Shown here: positions 32,980 to 39,480 of the stretch, one piece after another
Layout of the letters: each line of letters starts with the position of its first letter
Position numbering within the stretch: the first letter of the stretch is position 1
Origin: DASWIG01 sp965371445
GTDB lineage: Bacteria > Acidobacteriota > Thermoanaerobaculia > Multivoradales > J023
Length of the DNA: 39,617 nucleotides
Direction of reading: 5' to 3'
Assembly (NCBI GenBank): GCA_965371445.1
Contig: CBDUYN010000091.1
Location: 1 to 39,617, forward strand
Notes under the pieces: generated by a model
The model's input: only the letters and a program-made list of their open reading frames with translations
Told to the model about the DNA's origin: nothing
Database searches by the model: none
Position numbers and translations under genes: made by a program

Positions 32980-33296
32980 TAGCGTGCGCTCGACCGGACG
33001 AGCCGACAGTCCGGCCAAGCCTACGATACGCTTGACTGGACGAGCCGAAGTCCGGCTAGGCCTACCCTACGCTCGACCGGACGAGCCGCCCGGCCGGCCA
33101 AGCCTACGCTAAGCTTCACCGGACGAACCGTCTGGCCGGACGAGCCTACGCTATGCTTGACTGGATGAAGCGCTCTTCCGGCCGAGCATACGATACGCTT
33201 GACCGAGAAACAGTCTTTTGGGGCAAGCATATGATACGCTTGACTAGAAAGACCGCCTTTCCAGTCCAGCGTAAGCTAGGCTTGACCAGTGGAAAA
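32980..33296. repeat. eight degenerate 41-42-bp tandem repeats with a conserved hairpin
   Basis: Copies begin at 32980, 33021, 33062, 33104, 33146, 33188, 33229 and 33271 (the last is partial). Each opens with a box like TACGATACGCTTGAC, followed by a 6-8-bp dyad: CCGGAC/GTCCGG in copy 1, CTGGAC/GTCCGG in 2, CCGAGA/TTTTGG in 6, CTAGAAAG/CTTTCCAG in 7. The arms change between copies yet mostly still pair; several changes are G-T wobbles on the plus strand. The array ends at the stop codon of the minus-strand ParB-like gene. Confidence 0.85.
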
Positions 33297-34079
33297 CTAA
33301 CGCCCGCCGGACTTCTTCAACCCCTCCAACAACTCCTCAGCCTCCCGGACGACCCCAAGAAGCTCCTCCAGCTCCTCGTCGCCCAGTCCCTCCTCAAGGT
33401 CCGAGAGGCGTTCGCAGAACGCCTTTCCCGCCCGCAGAGCGCGCGGGAAGCGCCCGCGGACGCGCGGCTCACTCTTCCTCCTCTTCCTCTTCCGAGCCGT
33501 GCGGACGGTAAGCTGCCCCTTCTTCACCGTCTCCCAGAGGCTCAGGCGTTCGCCGTCGTCGTCGCGGCGGACGATCTCGAGCAGGACGGACTTGGAAACC
33601 GACCTCACCGTCCGGCACTCCTCCTTGATGGCGTCGGGCAGCTCGTTGAGCTTGAGGGTGTTGGTGACGGTCGAGCGGGCCTTGCCGATGACTTTGGCGA
33701 GCTTCTGCTGGGTGTAGCCGTGACGGTCCATGAGTCCCTGCATGGCCTCGGCTTCTTCGAGGGGATGGAGATCCTCGCGCTGGACGTTCTCGATGAGGGC
33801 GAGCTCGTCGGTCATCCCGTCCTCGAGGACGAGGACGGAGATCGTTTCAAGCCCCAGGCTCCGGACGGCACGGAAGCGGCGTTCGCCGGCGACGATGGTG
33901 TAGCCGCCGTCGCCGTTGTCGTGGACGGCGATGGGCTGGATGAGCCCGTGCTGCCGGATGGAGTCGGCGAGCTCTTGGAGGCCGGTTTCGTCGAAGGACT
34001 TCCGGGGTTGCTCCGGGTTGGGCCGGAGGGCGTCGAGGCTCACCTCCAGGAGGCGGGACGGATGGGGGGATGCGGCCAT
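33297..34079 (-). CDS. orphan ParB/Spo0J-like DNA-binding protein
   Basis: 260 residues from the ATG at 34079 (AAGGAGA upstream). The N-terminal ParB domain includes LRPNPEQPRKSF, GLIQPIAV, the GERRFRA motif (residues 65-71) and ENVQREDLHPLEEAEA. A helix-turn-helix follows (YTQQKLAKVIGKARSTVTNT, about residues 125-145). The middle is basic (RKRKRRK) and the C-terminus is an acidic coiled-coil-like helix (DEELEELLGVVREAEELLEGL), possibly for dimerisation. There is no ParA neighbour, so this is unlikely to be the chromosomal segregation ParB; plasmid or element-borne ParB is more likely. It is next to a tandem repeat array that could be its binding site. A truncated relative lies at 1463-1642. 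Confidence 0.88.
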   Translation of the reverse strand: MAASPHPSRLLEVSLDALRPNPEQPRKSFDETGLQELADSIRQHGLIQPIAVHDNGDGGYTIVAGERRFRAVRSLGLETISVLVLEDGMTDELALIENVQREDLHPLEEAEAMQGLMDRHGYTQQKLAKVIGKARSTVTNTLKLNELPDAIKEECRTVRSVSKSVLLEIVRRDDDGERLSLWETVKKGQLTVRTARKRKRRKSEPRVRGRFPRALRAGKAFCERLSDLEEGLGDEELEELLGVVREAEELLEGLKKSGGR

Positions 34080-34177
34080 GTCGTTCTCCTTGACGGTCAG
34101 GTCCAGGGGAACTGTACCCGTCCTTGGAGGGGGACGCCAGAAGTTGGCAGGCGAGAACCGATCGCCGCATCGCGGTA

Positions 34178-34246
34178 TGAGAAGGTGACGAGCCAGACTC
34201 CGGCGCCCGGAGACCGGCATCTTCCTGGCCTCGGGCGTCAGCCCGT
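34178..34246 (+). repeat. interspersed repeat, copy B (partial)
   Basis: Contains GAGAAGGTGACGAGCCAGAC and GGCCTCGGGCGTCAG, the two blocks also seen in copy D at 36852-37020. It lies between the ParB-like gene and the UPF0175 antitoxin gene. Confidence 0.7.
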
Positions 34247-34291
34247 GGAAGTGTTGTAGGATTGGGCTTGAACGCCACCCCTGGAGTGACG

Positions 34292-34555
34292 ATGCAGATT
34301 CTCATCGACGTACCTGAGCACCACCTCCTCGGCGAATCCGCCGACACGGTCGCCAGCCGCTTCAAGCTCTACGCCGCCCTCATGCTGTTCCGTTCGGGCC
34401 AGCTCTCTGCCGGCGCCGCCTGTGAGCTGGCGAGCATAGATCGCTACACGTTCCTGGCCGCGTGCCGGGAGCACCGGATTCCTACGGCGTATCCTCCCGA
34501 GGAGCTCGAGGCGGACCTCACGTGGCTGAACGACAACGATTCAGCCTCGTCGTAG
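34292..34555 (+). CDS. UPF0175 family antitoxin-like protein
   Basis: 87 residues from the ATG at 34292 (GGAG upstream). The sequence MQILIDVPEHHLLGES, then LYAALMLFRSGQLSAGAACE, LASIDRYTFLAACREHRIPT and a YPPEELEADL tail matches UPF0175, the antitoxin partner of DUF3368 PIN toxins. The helix-turn-helix-like middle probably binds DNA or the toxin. Its 3' end overlaps the toxin remnant, as usual for this pair. Confidence 0.88.
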   Translation: MQILIDVPEHHLLGESADTVASRFKLYAALMLFRSGQLSAGAACELASIDRYTFLAACREHRIPTAYPPEELEADLTWLNDNDSASS

Positions 34556-34656
34556 GCGACAGCTCGGCCCTCATCGCTCTCGCGACCTGCCGTGCCTTGG
34601 ACTTCGTGAGGTTCTCCGTATGGCCGGCGAAGGCTAGACTTCTGGCTCGGGACTAG
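34522..34656 (+). pseudogene. DUF3368 PIN-domain toxin, truncated
   Basis: A GTG at 34522 inside the antitoxin gene opens a frame reading RFSLVVGDSSALIALATCRALDF. This is the first strand and helix of a DUF3368 PIN RNase with the first catalytic Asp (GDSSALI). Homology stops at about codon 29 and the frame ends at 34656, whereas the family is about 160 residues. The other catalytic acidic residues are missing, so the toxin is dead. Confidence 0.75.
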
Positions 34657-34686
34657 TCGCCGTCGTTCCGGCGCAACGGTGAAGTA

Positions 34687-34820
34687 ATAGATTAGGCCAA
34701 TGTTCGACATCGACGTAGGGATTCGAAGGACTGGGAATCAGCTTCAGGGAGCAGAGAAGGTGACGAGCCAGGCTCCGGAGCCCGGAGGGCGACATCTGAC
34801 GCGAGGTCTCCAGACGCCGC
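34687..34820 (+). repeat. interspersed repeat, copy C
   Basis: Begins TAGATTAGGCCAATGTTCGAC, includes GAGCAGAGAAGGTGACGAGC and GGCTCCGGAGCCCGGAGGGC, and ends with a GACATCTGACGCGAGGTCTC block shared with copy D. Just before it, GTCGCCGTCGTTCCGGCG matches 36643-36662, so copy C looks like a deletion derivative of the longer D unit. Confidence 0.8.
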
Positions 34821-34846
34821 ACCAAGCAGGGCCTCCGAAGAGGGTG

Positions 34847-34892
34847 GTACCTTAAAGGAGGCCGGCTTTGTACCTTAAAGGAGGCCGGCTTT
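34847..34892. repeat. perfect tandem duplication of a 23-bp unit
   Basis: The unit starts GTACCTTAAAGGAGG and ends CCGGCTTT; copies are 34847-34869 and 34870-34892. A plus-strand frame from 34868 (YLKGGRLFDPPDAKSLEQDV, to 35059) follows and is mildly protein-like, but it overlaps the PIN gene tail, so I do not call it. Confidence 0.85.
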
Positions 34893-34928
34893 TCGATCCG
34901 CCGGACGCGAAAAGCCTCGAACAGGACG

Positions 34929-35498
34929 TCAAAGAGCTCGCGGACCTGCTCGAGGAAGCTCGGACTCAGGAACATCTCCCTTATCTTCCCCAGCGTTTTC
35001 CTCGCCAGGATCAGGGACATCACCTTGCCCGCCTTCCTCGGTGGCCTCAGGAGTTATAATACGCCGCTGCGTCGCAGCCGGTTCGCATATCTTTAGCGCG
35101 GGTTCGCCATATTTCCCATCAAGATCAAGGAGGTCGGAATCAAATGTATGCAGCTTATCGGCCTGCCACCGCAACGCTGTGGCCAGATGAATCGAATCCT
35201 TCGGTTTGATCCCTGCCTCCCAAATCAGGCGTCGTGCATACTCGGCAAGAAATCGATCAACTTGCCGAATATAAATGAATTCATTCTCGAAAAACCTGCG
35301 AATAGTCTCTTCCCGCTCTTGCCGCAGGGGCGGATGATTCTTCAATTTAATAACTTCGGTCAACGTTAACGCCGACGTTAGAATGCAGCATTCCCCCTCT
35401 TCAGCCGCTTCGAGAACCTCCTGACAACATTCTTTTCGTTGCTCTTCCGGCAGCAGCCAAGCCAAGAAACTGCAAGCGTCCCAGTAGAACCGAGGAAT
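34929..35498 (-). CDS. PIN-domain ribonuclease (VapC-like toxin), probable ATT start
   Basis: About 190 residues. Catalytic acids are visible: Asp in FYWDACSFLAWLLP, Glu in LTLTEVIKLK, Asp in KPKDSIHLATA and Asp in LHTFDSDLLDLDG. The first available TTG (35465) lies after the first catalytic Asp, so translation must begin upstream. Between the in-frame TGA and the Asp there is no ATG, GTG or TTG; ATT at 35498-35496 (IPRFYWDA), downstream of GGCGGAAG, is the best candidate. The last 45 or so residues (GGQGDVPDPGEENAGEDKG) look unlike PIN proteins, so the true domain may end near 35075. G+C is visibly lower than in the surroundings. It follows the partner gene by 22 bp. Confidence 0.75.
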   Translation of the reverse strand: MPRFYWDACSFLAWLLPEEQRKECCQEVLEAAEEGECCILTSALTLTEVIKLKNHPPLRQEREETIRRFFENEFIYIRQVDRFLAEYARRLIWEAGIKPKDSIHLATALRWQADKLHTFDSDLLDLDGKYGEPALKICEPAATQRRIITPEATEEGGQGDVPDPGEENAGEDKGDVPESELPRAGPRAL

Positions 35499-35520
35499 GG
35501 ACTTCTTCCGCCTGATTGGT

Positions 35521-36270
35521 TCAGGAAACTCGAGTCAGGATGCCAAGAACCTCTCTGGCAGTCGGCAAGACGCCAACGCCGAGCAGAATCATGCTCTCCA
35601 CGTCAATACTCGTCGGATGGCCCGACGCTCGATAGCTGATCAGCCCCGACACAGCGACGCGTTTCTTCGACCTTAGTGCCTTCCACGCGTCGTCCAAGTG
35701 CTCCTCGGCGATTCGGCAACGGATCGCTTGACTTGTGAACGATTCATACAAGACGAAATGAACACCTCCGTGAATAGAAATCGTCTGTAAGTATCCCTCC
35801 ACGGTCCCGAAGTCGCGAGTTGTTGGTCTTAGAATGTCATCGACATGTAACTCTGCCTTACTGATCGCGATTGGTTTCGTAACCTTCTTGCCTTTGATCA
35901 GCCTGATCGAGGTCCTCGTGACGGTCTTGCCGTCTGAAATGCGGGCAAGGTTGCGAACCTGCTTCAATGCGTTGTCGTTGAAGTGACGGGGCCGGTCGGC
36001 CTTGCGCTCTAGCTCACGCAGACCAGCATTGGCCCGAGACACGATCTGGCCCACAGGCACTCCAGGTTCATAGCTGTAAGGCATGGCGGCTAGTATGACA
36101 CTGCCTTTCTCCACTGAAACCGACCAACGAACGGCATCCTTCCTGCCCACGATCTCGCTCGCTACTTCATCCAGCAGCGAGAAGAAGGACGAGGCCGCAT
36201 CGACGAACTTCTTGGCCGGGATGTGCTCGCCATGGAGGTCAAGAACGAGCTTCGGTAGGATGGTCGCCAT
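35521..36270 (-). CDS. unknown protein paired with the PIN toxin
   Basis: 249 residues from the ATG at 36270 (MATILPKLVLDLHGEHIPAK). It holds FVDAASSFFSLLDEVASEIV, a strand-rich middle (VSVEKGSVILAAMPYSYEPG), KTVTRTSIRLIKGKKVT, then GTVEGYLQTISIHGGVHFVL and FTSQAIRCRIAEEHL. The last segment is compatible with an OB or other beta-barrel fold. I do not recognise a named family. It ends VESMILLGVGVLPTAREVLG just upstream of the PIN gene in the same direction, the position expected of an antitoxin, though it is far longer than usual ones. Low G+C shared with the PIN gene suggests the two moved in together. Confidence 0.7.
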   Translation of the reverse strand: MATILPKLVLDLHGEHIPAKKFVDAASSFFSLLDEVASEIVGRKDAVRWSVSVEKGSVILAAMPYSYEPGVPVGQIVSRANAGLRELERKADRPRHFNDNALKQVRNLARISDGKTVTRTSIRLIKGKKVTKPIAISKAELHVDDILRPTTRDFGTVEGYLQTISIHGGVHFVLYESFTSQAIRCRIAEEHLDDAWKALRSKKRVAVSGLISYRASGHPTSIDVESMILLGVGVLPTAREVLGILTRVS

Positions 36271-36619
36271 AGGGGTTGCTCCGACAAAGCCAAGCATAGT
36301 CCAAGTCACAGGAAGATGCCAGAGTTACGCCCGATTACCGTGCTCTCAAAGTCGAGAAGCAGGCCCAGATCCCGCAGGCGGCTCCGGACTCATCAAATCG
36401 GGAGGAAGACGGGTCTTCCACGGTCTTGCCCTGAAATGGGACATGCGGGCTCCCAGGAATCGGAAGACGACTTCCTTCAGCGCATCAAGGTCCTGAAGCG
36501 GACGAAGGGTCCTGACAGCAAGCGCATGAGAACCGCCAACGACGAAGTCCTTCGACCGGGAGGTCGGTATCCGGGCGCGAAGCCGCGGCACTGTCCAGAG
36601 CGACCGGTGGCGTGGCCAG

Positions 36620-36805
36620 ATGTCTGAGATCGTCGGGGACAAGCTGATCGCCGTCGTTCCGGCGATCGGCTGGTGGGATCAGCGGCGAAGTCTCAAGACT
36701 CAGGAGATGAAGTTCTCGCGGGTCGTCTCGGTCTCTGACCCCGGCGTCTACACCGGCATCCAGCCTCGCGTGAAGGCTGAGATGGCGATTCCCGTGGAGG
36801 TGTGA
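36620..36805 (+). pseudogene. short ORF, probable 3' fragment of an unknown gene
   Basis: 61 codons (LIAVVPAIGWWDQRRSLK, then FSRVVSVSDPGVYTGIQPR, then EMAIPVEV) that read like the end of a protein. Part of the sequence (36687-36765) is repeated with frame-disrupting changes at 37628-37709, so the ORF is probably a remnant. The flanking 36310-36619 shows no frame that I can support; a minus-strand frame there (VVGGSHALAVRTLRPLQD) is weakly protein-like. Confidence 0.35.
36687..36765 (+). repeat. second interspersed repeat, copy E1
   Basis: GCGAAGTCTCAAGACTCAGG, then GCGGGTCGTCTCGGTCT and GGCGTCTACACCG recur in the same order at 37628-37709. Confidence 0.8.
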
Positions 36806-36851
36806 GGGCTCTGGCGCGGAGTTCTTGGCGGCATAACCCCTTTGTTTTCAA

Positions 36852-37020
36852 TAGATTAGACCAATGTTCGACGTCGAACGTAGGGGTTCGAGGACTGGGA
36901 ACCAGCTTCAGGGAGCAGAGAAGGTGACGAGCCAGGCTCCAGAGTCCGGAGGGCGGTATCTTTCTAGCCTCGGGCGTCAGGGCGTGGACATCTAGACGCT
37001 GACGCGAGAGCTCCAGATGC
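36852..37020 (+). repeat. interspersed repeat, copy D (longest)
   Basis: Begins TAGATTAGACCAATG with a perfect 14-bp palindrome GTTCGACGTCGAAC, then GAGCAGAGAAGGTGACGAGC, CTAGCCTCGGGCGTCAG and GACGCGAGAGCTCCAGATGC. It lies directly upstream of the truncated PIN gene and shares its two halves with copies B and C. Confidence 0.8.
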
Positions 37021-37047
37021 CACGCCGACAGGCCGAAGTCGGCAAGA

Positions 37048-37263
37048 GTGGTGGACGAGCTGGTGACCGCCTATTACTCTTGGAGACCCAACTCGCCGGA
37101 CTCCGGTGATGAGCATGTCGTCGACTGTGCCATGAATGCTCGCGCGGTCCTCGTGACCTCCAACCTGCGAGACTTCGCGCTTGCCCGACAAGAGCTTCAT
37201 CTGCCGGTCCTGGCACCCGTCGACTTTTTGACGATCTTGCACGCCGAAGCTCAAGGACCGTGA
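37048..37263 (+). pseudogene. PIN-domain toxin, C-terminal half only
   Basis: The frame from GTG 37048 reads VVDELVTAYYSWRPNSPDSG, then DEHVVDCAMNARAVLVTSNL and VLAPVDFLTIL. This is the C-terminal half of the COG1569 (PIN_3) toxin family, with the Asp pair of the DEHVVD motif and TSNLRDF. The N-terminal half with the first catalytic Asp is missing; sequence just upstream belongs to repeat D. The toxin is therefore probably inactive. Its stop is 19 bp before the RHH antitoxin start. Confidence 0.7.
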
Positions 37264-37282
37264 CCAAAACAGGAGAAGAGAG

Positions 37283-37627
37283 ATGGCCCGCGTTTCCCTG
37301 CGTCTTCCCGACACCCTGCACCAGCGTATGCTCCTACAGGCGCGCCAGGAAGGTGTCTCCCTCAACCATCTCCTCGTCTTCCTCCTGTCAGAGCAGACGA
37401 GGCCGGCTTATACGGTGGTCCCCGCGGAAAAGACGCCGGAGCAACAGCAAGCCGCGTTCGACCGGCTACGCGCCAAGCTCGGCTCGGCGTCTGACGAGGA
37501 GGTCTGGAAGATCCTGGACGAACGAGAGCCTGCGCCACCCGCGGCCGATACCGGATGGACACCGGAGCTTCGGCAAGCCCTGGAAGAGCGGATCCAAGCG
37601 GTTCGAAGATCGACTTCCGGCGCGTGA
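37283..37627 (+). CDS. ribbon-helix-helix (HicB/Arc-type) antitoxin
   Basis: 114 residues, GGAGAAGAG before the ATG. ARVSLRLPDTLHQRMLLQAR followed by EGVSLNHLLVFLLSEQT is the beta-strand and two helices of an RHH DNA-binding domain; the rest (QQAAFDRLRAKLGSASDEEV) is a charged tail that would bind a toxin. It follows the PIN_3 remnant, in the toxin-first order common for COG1569 modules. As the toxin is broken it is now an orphan antitoxin. Confidence 0.85.
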   Translation: MARVSLRLPDTLHQRMLLQARQEGVSLNHLLVFLLSEQTRPAYTVVPAEKTPEQQQAAFDRLRAKLGSASDEEVWKILDEREPAPPAADTGWTPELRQALEERIQAVRRSTSGA

Positions 37628-37709
37628 CGGGCGAAGTCTCAAGACCCAGGAAATGAAGCTCTCTCGCGGGTCGTCTCGGTCTTTGGACCTGGCGTCTACA
37701 CCGACTTCT
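37628..37709 (+). repeat. second interspersed repeat, copy E2
   Basis: About 85% identical by eye to 36687-36765, with a small indel near CTCTCGCGGG that changes frame. It begins at the stop codon of the RHH antitoxin gene and runs to the hairpin at 37708. Confidence 0.8.
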
Positions 37710-37748
37710 AGGTGCCCCCCACTTCTATAAGAAAAGGGGGGCACCTAG
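37708..37748. terminator. perfect 13-bp hairpin
   Basis: CTAGGTGCCCCCC (37708-37720) and GGGGGGCACCTAG (37736-37748) are exact inverse complements with a 15-nt A/T-rich loop. It lies between the antitoxin gene and the convergent transposase gene, so it may terminate one or both; the short A-run after it and T-poor right side make the direction unclear. The following 37750-37929 shows no gene. Confidence 0.55.
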
Positions 37749-37929
37749 ATGAAAAAGGCTCCAAGTTGCGCGCCCGAGCTCGCTGCGCGCTGCCGTCTTC
37801 CTTCCTCTCTCGATCATCTGGATACACCCTCTCCTATCCCGCGCTCGGAGAACCGGAAATCATAGGTTGGGTGTCAAAGAACGCTCTGGCCGCTGCCCTC
37901 GAACCTCCCACAGCTCCGACGGCTCGGCC

Positions 37930-38865
37930 TTAGGCTGGCTGCCCCCGACAGGCGAACGGAACGAAGGGCAAGTTTGGCGGATGCGTCCCCTCTGGAAAAG
38001 CGACGTCCCGATCCCCGGCACGCAACATATCCGCCGCCTCGCGGTACGCCGCCAGCACCCAAGAGTACGCCTCCCACATCTGCTTGTAGACCGACTTGTG
38101 GAACGTATGGAACCGCGGCTTGCAAGACTTCTCCACCGACCTGGGATAGCTGAGCGGCTTCGTCTTCAGGATCCTCTTCACCCCCATCACTTTCTTGCCG
38201 GTCAGGCAACGCTCCTGAATCGCCTTCTCGACCACCTCCTCGACCAGTTCCGCCACCCGGCGCCGGTACTCCTCCTCCGACAAGTGCTTCCAGCATGGCA
38301 ACTGCGAGAGCACGATCCGCTCGTCGGTGGCAAACTCCTCGGCGTCCGCCTCTCCCGTCCGCTGGCTCTCCGCGTACTCCCGGGCTCGGTTGTACCAACG
38401 ACCGGTGAGCAAGGGACTGTCCGGCGGAGCCGTGACGCCATGGACGCCCGGCCACTGCTCAGGACGCTCCACGAGATCCTCCTTCACGGAGTTCGAGATC
38501 AGGTACTTGAGCCGATCGACCTGAGCCTCCTCCTCGTTGCTGACCGGAACCATGTGGTACGACTGGAGCTTCGGACCCTCGATCCCGTGGAGCTTGCCGA
38601 GCTCCTTCGAGAGGTTCGTGTTCACGAAGTCCATGAACCGGGCGAGATGGCCCGCGTCCCTCGGTTGCAGGATTGCGTGATAGTGCGACGACATCACCTT
38701 GATGTCGCACACCGTCATCTCGTACTTCCGCTGTGCCTTGCCGAAGACACCGACGAGGATCTTGTTGAGCTCCGGTGACGGACGTAGTAGGCGGCGGTTG
38801 CCGATCGTCACCGTGGTGACGTCGACCAGGCTGTACGGTTCGAAGTAGTGGATGTCTTCAGACAT
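37930..38865 (-). CDS. RAYT / Y1 (HUH) transposase-like protein
   Basis: 311 residues from the ATG at 38865 (TGGAGG nine nt upstream). The HUH motif is SSHYHAILQP, with the catalytic His pair. The REP-associated tyrosine transposase hallmark follows as DRLKYLISNSVKEDLVERPE and QWPGVHG. The N-terminus DIHYFEPYSLVDVTTVTIGN and the long C-terminal extension (residues about 160-311, basic near KVMGVKRILKTKPLSYPRS) match the longer RAYT variants of Acidobacteria and Planctomycetes. RAYTs are domesticated IS200/IS605-like proteins that mobilise REP palindromes. The palindromic elements at 3806-3956 and 32759-32901 are candidate substrates. Confidence 0.88.
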   Translation of the reverse strand: MSEDIHYFEPYSLVDVTTVTIGNRRLLRPSPELNKILVGVFGKAQRKYEMTVCDIKVMSSHYHAILQPRDAGHLARFMDFVNTNLSKELGKLHGIEGPKLQSYHMVPVSNEEEAQVDRLKYLISNSVKEDLVERPEQWPGVHGVTAPPDSPLLTGRWYNRAREYAESQRTGEADAEEFATDERIVLSQLPCWKHLSEEEYRRRVAELVEEVVEKAIQERCLTGKKVMGVKRILKTKPLSYPRSVEKSCKPRFHTFHKSVYKQMWEAYSWVLAAYREAADMLRAGDRDVAFPEGTHPPNLPFVPFACRGQPA

Positions 38866-39133
38866 GCGTGTCCTCCATCTTGGGGAGCTTTCGGCGACCC
38901 CGCCCCGTGCGGGAGAGCGACCGGCCCTCGGCGGGCTGCGGTCAAGCCGCGTCGAGCTCACTTTCACCCCTATAAAGACGGAAAACGGCGCTCGGCTCTG
39001 ACATCGATCTGCGGTAAAATTCGTCACAGTCCGACGAGTAGCTCCTCTCCCACCAAGAAACACCCACCGCCGAGTCGCAAGCTCCCCTCGAAGAATCGGC
39101 AGGCGGGCTTGGCGCACCTCTGCGGCTTCACCG

Positions 39134-39191
39134 GAGCGCTGCGCGGCGGAGCGCTGCGCGGCGCGGACCCCTCGCGCGGCGCGGACCCCTC
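39134..39191. repeat. two short GC-rich tandem repeats
   Basis: GAGCGCTGCGCGGCG occurs twice (39134-39148, 39149-39163), overlapping two perfect copies of GCGCGGCGCGGACCCCTC (39156-39173, 39174-39191). On the plus strand they read GALRGGALRGADPSRGADPS, which faintly resembles pentapeptide repeats but is too short to call. Elsewhere in 38866-39400 I see no gene. Confidence 0.75.
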
Positions 39192-39400
39192 TTGAGGTGC
39201 CATCCGTTTCACAAGTCCCTTGTTTTCAGCGGTTTACGCCAGATTTCACCTGCTGGCGGGCGCTTTGCGGGCTGGGGAATCGGGCTTCACGAGCGTGGCG
39301 ACCGGCGAAGCGGCTCGTTTCGAGCGAGATTTCGCCTTGAGATCACCTCGGACGGCGCCCAATAGGCAGGCTGTCCGAAATCAAGAATGGCGATGTAGCA

Positions 39401-39476
39401 GGGGACGCTCTTCCAGAAGCGCCTCAAAGGATGCGCCGGCCAGCCACACACGACGATCGAGAACGCCGGCCACTTC
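39401..39476 (+). pseudogene. haloalkane dehalogenase, 3' fragment
   Basis: The frame reads GTLFQKRLKGCAGQPHTTIE followed by NAGHF. GQPHTTIENAGHF is the signature at the C-terminal end of haloalkane dehalogenases and contains the catalytic His. A stop codon lies just upstream in frame (39396-39398) and the rest of the alpha/beta hydrolase is absent. The next bases pass directly into the TPR-gene copy. Confidence 0.7.
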
Positions 39477-39480
39477 CGCC

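Noticed and set aside
33021..33230. Minus-strand ORF of 69 codons with a 14-residue period
   Set aside because: It is simply the translation of the 42-bp repeats; the repeat degenerates without respect to codon position.
32980..33296. CRISPR array
   Set aside because: Units are contiguous and degenerate along their whole length, without constant repeats separated by unique spacers, and no cas gene is present.
32980..33296. Type III (ToxIN-like) antitoxin RNA repeats
   Set aside because: The next gene is a convergent ParB-like gene, not a ToxN-type nuclease, and no terminator separates repeats from a toxin gene.
34634..35023. Minus-strand ORF of 129 codons (SLILARKTLGKIREMFLSP...)
   Set aside because: The first part is helix-like but it runs through repeat C and the 23-bp tandem duplication, and no start or family is evident.
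34178..37020. Integron attC sites
   Set aside because: The repeats lack paired GTTRRRY and RYYYAAC core sites and no integron integrase gene is seen.
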